NCBI GenBank assembly: GCA_002238865.1
Contig: MPNE01000005.1
Coordinates: 62,001-126,000 of the forward strand
DNA length: 64,000 nucleotides
Origin: Gemmatimonadetes bacterium bin94
GTDB lineage: Bacteria; Gemmatimonadota; Gemmatimonadetes; Longimicrobiales; Gaopeijiaceae
Reading direction: 5' to 3'
Part shown: piece after piece, positions 59,001-64,000 of the stretch
Position numbering within the stretch: the first letter of the stretch is position 1
Layout: the number at the start of each line of letters is the position of its first letter
Made by a program: the position numbers and the translations under genes
Notes under the pieces: model-generated
What the model saw: the letters and a program-made list of their open reading frames with translations, nothing else
Databases searched by the model: none
What the model was told of the DNA's origin: nothing

Positions 59001-59688
59001 CATGAACCTCACGCTGGCGCAGGACGGCTATGCGGGGCTGGAGCATTCGCTGCCCATCAGTCCGTTCTACCGGGATGTCGTCCAGCTGGGCGCATTCAGC
59101 GGGATGGTCTACACGCCCACGCTGATCGTCGCGTACGGCGGCCCGTCAGGCCGGCAGTACTACCTGACCCGCACGAACATGGACGAGGTCGAGCGGCTCC
59201 GCTTCTTCACCCCGCACGACGAACTCGACAAGTGGAAGACCACGACCTGGTTCCGGGACGACCAGTACCCGCACTTCCTGCACGCCGAGCAGATCGTGAA
59301 GTGGATGGATGCAGGGGGACAGGCGGGACTGGGCTCGCACGGGGAGGTGCAGGGGCTGGGCACGCACTGGGAGCTGTGGATGATGGCGTCGGGAGGCATG
59401 GACAACCACGACGCCCTGCGCATGGCCACGCTCATGAGCGCCGATGCGATCGGCCTCGCCGGCGACATCGGATCGCTGGAGGCGGGGAAGCTGGCCGACC
59501 TGCAGGTGCTCGGTTCCAATCCGCTGGACGACCTGGAAAACACTGTTGATATCGATTTCGTCATGAAAAACGGCCGGCTATACGACGCGGCGAATCTGAC
59601 CGAGCTGTGGCCCCGTGAGCGGCCGCTGCCCACACAGTGGTGGTGGCGGGTGGAGCCGCCCGACGTGCGCGAGGAGCGCGGCCGCTGA
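56050..59688 (+). CDS. TolB-propeller/amidohydrolase fusion protein
   Basis: A 1212-residue exported protein. After an Arg/Trp-rich leader and hydrophobic segment (to about VASAQT, ~66), a WD40/TolB-like propeller region (about 90-745, many SPDGxxIxFxSDR repeats) is followed by an acidic linker (EEEAEGDEDEGG) and an imidazolonepropionase-like amidohydrolase domain (about 800-1190): VDIHAHTW (HxH metal site), TIKQYLAGDR (candidate Lys ligand), GLEHSLPISP and GSHGEVQGLGTHWEL. Metal hydrolase, substrate unknown. ATG 56050 fits GGAGGG better than GTG 56044. Paralogue of the convergent gene at 60332. Confidence 0.9.
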   Translation: MRSMHAVCRGGGEWRSASRASGALRWDWVRWRPGLVRLCSVATAAAAMIASPPGFAAVVGIPAVASAQTAEQNDSSAQAARRANGLPLIPARTLDFTTNEGTWISLDLSPDGETILFELLGDLYTLPVSGGSATRVTSGQGYDMQPRFSPDGGEIVFVSDRDGSENVWIAKADGTDPRQLTDTERENYMSPVWTPDGEYVMTGKGTQLWLYHEDGGSGVQVTGHREEGAPAPPAHLGAAFGSDPRYLWVNVRGNLGGGFPAGDAAAGLADVGAYFGPDHFGPNRGPRSSARQVGQFQIAMIDRETGRTFVRTHEHEGAFRPMPSPDGRWLVYATRYDAREALKLRDIASGEESWLVMDVQRDESQGGGTRDRDVYPGSAWTPDSQALITSYGGRIMRVEVPSGNATEIPFTAHIQQEVGPRVKFDYPVNDSTLTVSQIRGARPSPDGSHLAFTALDRLWIAALPDPSGTQTEGYPVIRDARRLTSSTDVEHGPAWSPDGRHIAYATWNDSAGGDIWRVRADGNHDPERLTPASAFFDRVAYNGDGSRILAVRGSKMHRMRTLEDFGQHSPAAELEYVWLPAEGGEPDRITWVGRGTTQQGRNAPHPGPDPDRVYIWAGTDGLLSMRYDGTDVRTVVKVTAPARPGPGTPGAPDEVVLSPDGKRAVVRANRNVFTITVPPAGGEAPTVSVAASSSMPTRRLTRIGGNFAGWTPDGAGAFYSIGRSFFLYDVALGDSLVADSVAAARAEAETEESGDEAADSADVIEEEAEGDEDEGGPVYEAARFDIEITVPKDKPRGTVVLSGARLITMRGDEVIPRGDIVVRDNRIAAVGATGTVAIPGDAEVRDMSGKTIMPGLVDIHAHTWVAWGVHRSQVSQFLAQLAYGVTTQRDPQTSAEDIVTYSDLMETGELIGPRLYSTGPGVFGADRISSLDDARDVLRRYSDHFNTLTIKQYLAGDRKVRQWVIMAARELGLTPTTEGGSNFTMNLTLAQDGYAGLEHSLPISPFYRDVVQLGAFSGMVYTPTLIVAYGGPSGRQYYLTRTNMDEVERLRFFTPHDELDKWKTTTWFRDDQYPHFLHAEQIVKWMDAGGQAGLGSHGEVQGLGTHWELWMMASGGMDNHDALRMATLMSADAIGLAGDIGSLEAGKLADLQVLGSNPLDDLENTVDIDFVMKNGRLYDAANLTELWPRERPLPTQWWWRVEPPDVREERGR

Positions 59689-60233
59689 TGGCCGACGGGG
59701 GCGCGGTCGCCTTCACCCTGAAGCGGAGTTCCGATCTGTGGGACGCGGAGGGGGGTTATGAGTCCAAGACCGAGACTGCACACGGACTCCTGCGGCTGGA
59801 GTCGGACCGGCTGGTGATCCAGTGGCGCCTCGCGGTCGAGACGGAGGTATACGGCGCGACCTACGAGACCCGGGAAGAGATCGAACCGGTCCGCGAAATC
59901 GTGATCCTGCTCGACAGCGTTGCGGGGGCATTCGTGCCACCACCGCGATGGTGGCACTTCGGCCGACCGAAACTGGTCATCACGGCGTCGGATCTGCTGG
60001 CGTTCGAAGAGGTTGCGGGCCAACAGGGACTCAGGCTCAAGCATCCGGCCAAGCTCGTGCTGCGAATTCAGCGTGCGGACCGTCTGGCCGCGGAAGAGTT
60101 TGCCGCCGAGCTGGCGTTGGCGCTGGCCCGGCTCCCCGATGGGGACGCGGAGGGCCGAAGCATCCCCGCGAGCACGCTCGAACGAGACTCCGGGCCGCCC
60201 GTACGACTGCGCCCGGCCATGGAGCCCGAGTAG
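59688..60233 (+). CDS. Hypothetical protein coupled to the amidohydrolase gene
   Basis: A 181-residue soluble protein with no signal peptide, not recognised. It reads as one beta-rich domain (AFTLKRSSDLWDAEGGYESK; LRLESDRLVIQWRL; REIVILLDSV; PRWWHFGRPKLVITA) followed by an Ala/Leu-rich helix (DRLAAEEFAAELALALARL) and a disordered tail. This layout resembles a small PH-like or beta-sandwich domain, a guess only. ATG 59688 overlaps the amidohydrolase stop (TGATG), so translation is coupled. Confidence 0.65.
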   Translation: MADGGAVAFTLKRSSDLWDAEGGYESKTETAHGLLRLESDRLVIQWRLAVETEVYGATYETREEIEPVREIVILLDSVAGAFVPPPRWWHFGRPKLVITASDLLAFEEVAGQQGLRLKHPAKLVLRIQRADRLAAEEFAAELALALARLPDGDAEGRSIPASTLERDSGPPVRLRPAMEPE

Positions 60234-60280
60234 CACCCGTTCGCCCGCTACCGGCGCGGGGACCGGCTCCCGCCTGACCG

Positions 60281-60319
60281 GTCGGGGCCCTCCGCCACGC
60301 TGGGCGTGAGGGCCCCGAC
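60281..60319. terminator. Strong bidirectional hairpin between convergent genes
   Basis: GTCGGGGCCCTC (60281-60292) is perfectly complementary to GAGGGCCCCGAC (60308-60319), a 12-bp GC-rich stem with a 15-nt loop, centred in the 98-nt gap between genes ending at 60233 (plus) and 60332 (minus). No T-run follows in either direction, but stability and position make it a likely two-way terminator. Confidence 0.75.
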
Positions 60320-60331
60320 TTCGGTGGTCGG

Positions 60332-63300
60332 CTACCTCCGGCGAATCCCGGCTGCGGTGGTCCCCGGGTCCGACTCGGCGGGCCTCCTCCGCTCCAGCGT
60401 TCGCTCCTCGGGGTACACCTCGTCGAGCGTCATGCCGTCGTAGAGGCGTCCGTCCTTCATCACATACCGGATGTCGACCGAATTGCGGAGCTCGTCCAGC
60501 GGGTTGGAATTCAGGATGACGATGTCGGCGAACTTGTCCTTCTCGATGCTGCCGATCTGCTTGCCGAATCCGATCGCCTCGGCGCCCAGGATCGTGGCCG
60601 CCCGCAGCATGTCGTGATTCGACGCGCCGCCCGCGGCCATGGCCCACAGCTCCCAGTGGAAGCCCAGGCCCTGAATCTGTCCGTGGCTTCCAACGCCCAT
60701 GCGGGCGTCGCCTTCGAGCATCTTCTTCACGAATTCGCCGTGGCGCGGGAAGACGTGCTCCTCTTTCAGGAACCAGCCCACCGGTCCGGGACTGCCCCCG
60801 GAACCCGAACCGCGCCGCCGCGTCCGCGCGTCAATGTTGGCTCCGGGGACGAACATGTTCAGCTTGGGGTCGTCGTGGGCGTTCTCGGTGGCGTAGAAGT
60901 AGTTCTCGCCGAAGGGGCCGCCGTACGAGACCAGCAGGGTGGGCGTGTTCGTCGTCTCCGATTCCTTGAAGAGTTCGACGACATCGGAGTACATCGGCGC
61001 GATGGGGATGTTGTGCTCGATCCCCGGGTATCCGTCGATCGCGTGGGTCATGTCGATCTTGTAGTCGAGCCCGCCCTCGGTGGTCGGCATCAGCTCGAGC
61101 TCGCGCGCGGCCTGGATGATCCACTGGCGCTGCTGGCGGTTCCCGCTCATGTACATCTTGAGCGTCTTGGTGTCGTAGTACTCTGCGTACCTCCTCAGGA
61201 TGCTCTTCGCGTGATCCGCGTTTCGGATGTTCTCGCCGTTGAAGACGCCGGGCCCCGTCGAGTAGATCCGCGGACCGGTCATTCCGCCGGTCAGGACGCG
61301 GTCGGTGTAGCTGAGGATGTCCGTGAACGCGGTCTGCGGGTCGCGCGTGGTCGTGACCCCGTAGGACAGCGTTGCCAGGTACTGCCACACCTCCTGCGGA
61401 TGGATCTCCGGGACCAGCCACATGGAATGGTAGTGGGTGTCGATGTAGCCCGGCACCAGCGTCTTGCCGGAGACGTCGATCACCTGTGCGCTGTCGGGTA
61501 TCTCGACCGAATCGGCGATGCCGACTTCGACGATCCTGTTGTCCCTGACCAGCACCACCCCGTTGTCGATCACGTGCGGCGCTCCGGTGGTGTCGGACGG
61601 ATTGTCCGCCATCGTGATGATGCGGCCGCCCCGGAGCGCCACCAGGCCGCGGGGGATGTCGCGCGGCAGCTCCACCTCGATCTTGCGCTCGTGCGCCTCA
61701 TAGGCATCGGTCGTGTCGGCCAGGATCTCCTTGTCGCCGCCCCGGACCGCGCTGGCCTTTGCGGCCACCTCCTCCGCCGCCCCCCGGATCGAGTCGGCGC
61801 GCGCCATGAGCGAATCGGCGACGACCTGGACCGAGTCGGCCACGAGCCGCGTGATCTCGTCGTCGAGTTCCTCCGGGACCTCCTCGTCGGCGTTCTTCAC
61901 GCTGTCCGCCTCGGCGCGCCTGTCCTTCAGCGTGTCCGAAATGGCCATGGCCCGCGCCCGGATCAGCGCCCGGGCGTGTGCGGTCTCCTCTTCCTCCGCC
62001 TCTTCGGCTTCCACGTGGTCGAGGTCGTAGGTGAACAGCACGTTGCCCATCGCCCAGTGCAGCGCCGAGCCGTCGGGTGACCACGCGGGGAACTCGCCGC
62101 CGACATCGGTGAGCTTCCGCACCGGAACCGGCGAGGCTCCCAGGTTGGTGAGCATGATGTTCGGGGGCGTGGCCCCGACCTCCGCCAGATCGACGATGTA
62201 GATGTCGTTGCCAAACTGGACGAAGGCGCGGTCGCCCCCGGGGGACAGGACGATGAGACCCGCGGGCTGCGGCAGTCCGGGCTCGGTCGGCGGCTCGGGG
62301 TCGGTCGGGTCGGGGCCCTTGCGCCACGGGTAGACCCGCCTCGGGAGGTATTCCCACTCGTTCGGGTGGGGGCTCGCGATTCCGGCGACGCCCTGGCGCC
62401 CGCGCACCACCAGGTGACGCTTGACGTCCGTGCCGTCCCAGCGGAAGGAGACCAATCCCTCGACCGGGCTGTAGGCGTAGATCCGGTCGGAATCGTCCGC
62501 GGCGAAGTGCGCGACGTCGCGTGCCCCGGTCGGCGAGATCACCGTCGCCTCCGCGGGTGCGGCGGCGGTTGCCGGGACCCAGACGAACTCGGCGCCCATG
62601 GGACCGAAGAAGATGTCCGACGCTTCCATCAGATCACGGGCCGCACCGCGCGACGCGACAATCCGCTCGCCGTTCGGGGACCAGGCCACGTTGTAGTACA
62701 TGGCCGCGGTGCGGGTGAGTTGCGTGGGCGTGCCGCCCGAAGACGGCACGTTCATGATGTGGCCGCCGTTGGTGTCGTCCCACGTCACATAGGCGATCGA
62801 GGACCCGTCGGGCGACCACTGCGGGTGGAACTCGCCGACTTCCGCCTCGGTGAGGCGCGTTGCCTCTCCCTCGGGGAGATCCCGCACCCAGAGACGGTCG
62901 AACGCCGTGAATACGACGCGGTCGCCACCGGGTGACACGGCGGGGCTGCGGATCTGACGGGCGGTCACCATCGCGGTCGTGTCGATCTGGTAGTCGAACT
63001 TGACCGAAGGCCCGATGTTCAGCTCTACGTCGACCTCGAACGGAATCTCGGTGGCCTCGCTGCCGTCCATCGGGACGTTCCAGATCCTGCCGCCGTACGA
63101 GACGACGATCGCCGAACCGTCAGGGAGGAAGGCATAGCCCGGGTACACGTCGACGGGAGCGCGCGATTCCTGCTCGTCGCGCTGGACCGGATACGCCAGC
63201 CACTCCTCGTCACCCGTCGTCAGGTTGCGCTTCCGCAACCCGGTGTCTGCGTTGTAGCGCGACGCGTACACCAGCCAATTGCCGTCGGGCGAGATTGCGG

Positions 63301-64000
63301 GGCGCATCGCGGAGCCGTACCGGCTGGTCATGAGTGTGCTGGCGCCGGTCTCGCGGTCGTAGCGGTACACCTGGTAGCGGGGAAGACGGGCGTTGTACTC
63401 CCAATCCCCGAAGGACTGCGCATACCAGATGTGTCGTCCGTCGGGGCTGAAGGCGGCTCCTATGCGCTTGATGCCCCCGAACAGGGCCGCGAAGATCGGC
63501 GATGTGGAAGCACCGGGGATCGTGATCGGCGACGAGCGCTCCGCGTTGTACATGTACAGGTTGGCCGCGCCGCCCAGACCGCCCGAACGGCTGACGACGA
63601 TGTATTCGCCGTCGGGCACCCACTCGGGCGACAGGAAGAGGTTGTTGTTGCCGCGAGATACCTGCGTCGTGTCCGTCTTGTCCAGACGCATCGTCCACAG
63701 GTTGTCGCCCCCGCTGCGGTCGGAGACGAACGCCACCGACTCGCCGTCGGGGCTGAAGCGCGGCTGCACCTCGAAGGCCATTCCGGTTAGCAGTGGAGAC
63801 GCCTTGCCCCCGGTGATCGGCATCGTGTAGAGATCGCCGAGCAGATCGAAGACGATCGTCTGGCCATCAGGGCTGATGTCGAGCGAGATCCACGTGCCCT
63901 CCGTCGCCGTAAACTCGGCCGTTCGGGCGCTGCGGAGCGGGAGGGGATCCTGGCGCGGTCCGCCGGGTCTGGGCGGTTGCGCCGCGAGAGGGGCGACCAC
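60332..64000 (-). CDS. TolB-propeller/amidohydrolase fusion protein, N-terminus beyond window
   Basis: At least 1222 residues, open through the window end, so the signal peptide and true start are missing. It shares the architecture of the plus-strand gene at 56050: propeller (EGTWISLDISPDGQTIVFDLLG near the N-terminus, then many WSPDGS repeats), a long acidic and helical linker (EAEEAEEEETAHARALIRARA), and an amidohydrolase domain with DTHYHSMW, TLKMYMSGNR, GIEHNIPIAP and GSHGQIQGLGFHWEL. One insertion of ~20 Gly/Ser/Pro/Arg residues (RTRRRGSGSGGSPGP) is unique to this copy. Likely exported metal hydrolase of unknown substrate. Confidence 0.92.
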   Translation of the reverse strand: MVAPLAAQPPRPGGPRQDPLPLRSARTAEFTATEGTWISLDISPDGQTIVFDLLGDLYTMPITGGKASPLLTGMAFEVQPRFSPDGESVAFVSDRSGGDNLWTMRLDKTDTTQVSRGNNNLFLSPEWVPDGEYIVVSRSGGLGGAANLYMYNAERSSPITIPGASTSPIFAALFGGIKRIGAAFSPDGRHIWYAQSFGDWEYNARLPRYQVYRYDRETGASTLMTSRYGSAMRPAISPDGNWLVYASRYNADTGLRKRNLTTGDEEWLAYPVQRDEQESRAPVDVYPGYAFLPDGSAIVVSYGGRIWNVPMDGSEATEIPFEVDVELNIGPSVKFDYQIDTTAMVTARQIRSPAVSPGGDRVVFTAFDRLWVRDLPEGEATRLTEAEVGEFHPQWSPDGSSIAYVTWDDTNGGHIMNVPSSGGTPTQLTRTAAMYYNVAWSPNGERIVASRGAARDLMEASDIFFGPMGAEFVWVPATAAAPAEATVISPTGARDVAHFAADDSDRIYAYSPVEGLVSFRWDGTDVKRHLVVRGRQGVAGIASPHPNEWEYLPRRVYPWRKGPDPTDPEPPTEPGLPQPAGLIVLSPGGDRAFVQFGNDIYIVDLAEVGATPPNIMLTNLGASPVPVRKLTDVGGEFPAWSPDGSALHWAMGNVLFTYDLDHVEAEEAEEEETAHARALIRARAMAISDTLKDRRAEADSVKNADEEVPEELDDEITRLVADSVQVVADSLMARADSIRGAAEEVAAKASAVRGGDKEILADTTDAYEAHERKIEVELPRDIPRGLVALRGGRIITMADNPSDTTGAPHVIDNGVVLVRDNRIVEVGIADSVEIPDSAQVIDVSGKTLVPGYIDTHYHSMWLVPEIHPQEVWQYLATLSYGVTTTRDPQTAFTDILSYTDRVLTGGMTGPRIYSTGPGVFNGENIRNADHAKSILRRYAEYYDTKTLKMYMSGNRQQRQWIIQAARELELMPTTEGGLDYKIDMTHAIDGYPGIEHNIPIAPMYSDVVELFKESETTNTPTLLVSYGGPFGENYFYATENAHDDPKLNMFVPGANIDARTRRRGSGSGGSPGPVGWFLKEEHVFPRHGEFVKKMLEGDARMGVGSHGQIQGLGFHWELWAMAAGGASNHDMLRAATILGAEAIGFGKQIGSIEKDKFADIVILNSNPLDELRNSVDIRYVMKDGRLYDGMTLDEVYPEERTLERRRPAESDPGTTAAGIRRR

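Overview
The window is a very GC-rich (visibly around two-thirds G+C), gene-dense bacterial chromosome segment with frequent GTG and TTG starts, 4-nt ATGA/GTGA overlaps and almost no spacer DNA. The protein repertoire fits a Gemmatimonadota-type bacterium: WD40-like TolB propellers fused to amidohydrolases, carboxypeptidase-regulatory-domain proteins, ECF sigma/anti-sigma pairs, PDZ proteins, S9 peptidases and MacAB-type efflux. That placement is an inference from gene content; no rRNA or tRNA lies in the window to settle it. There is no plasmid, phage, IS or CRISPR signature.

Layout. 0.1-3.9 kb: NSS-family sodium-coupled transporter, an unknown gene, endonuclease III and an HD-domain hydrolase with a compact AT-rich palindromic control region. 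3.9-7.2 kb (minus): a BlaI repressor, M56 (BlaR1-like) membrane protease and beta-propeller lipoprotein operon driven by a visible sigma70-type promoter with operator repeats. 7.2-9.6 kb: complete pxpABC 5-oxoprolinase operon. 9.8-19.5 kb: a long plus-strand run (MetS-like micropeptide, carB, histone-deacetylase-like enzyme, CcmH-like protein, M24 peptidase, priA, HNH endonuclease, unknown gene). 19.6-26.0 kb: ECF sigma, candidate anti-sigma, Spy-like protein, TolC, MacB-type ATPase, MacA-type adaptor and FtsX/MacB permease, facing a second ECF/anti-sigma/PDZ unit on the minus strand (26.0-28.4 kb). 28.6-43.4 kb: threonine synthase, a barrel-like protein, a phosphodiester glycosidase-like lipoprotein, a TonB receptor paired with a carboxypeptidase-regulatory-domain protein, an S9 peptidase, aminopeptidase P, a broken MTHFR-like gene and a large lipoprotein joining leucine-rich repeats to a metzincin protease. 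43.5-50.8 kb (minus): methionine synthase metH, a bifunctional homocysteine methyltransferase/MTHFR, and a GltP-type symporter. 51.2-56.0 kb: two more members of the carboxypeptidase-regulatory-domain family followed by a TonB-plug protein lacking a barrel. 56-64 kb: two convergent giant TolB-propeller/amidohydrolase paralogues, the second truncated by the window end.

Two things deserve the most attention. First, three secreted proteins (33655-35469, 51256-53040, 53040-54716) form a family with four conserved cysteines and a shared central motif; at two loci they sit next to a TonB plug protein, suggesting an undescribed envelope system. Second, three tracts of G- or C-saturated sequence (2457-2560, 6224-6275, 39605-39678) each sit inside a gene. 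At 6184-6309 the tract can be aligned base by base to neighbouring DNA with nearly all differences being changes to G, so these look like sequencing/assembly errors that falsely break an M56 protease and an MTHFR-like gene.
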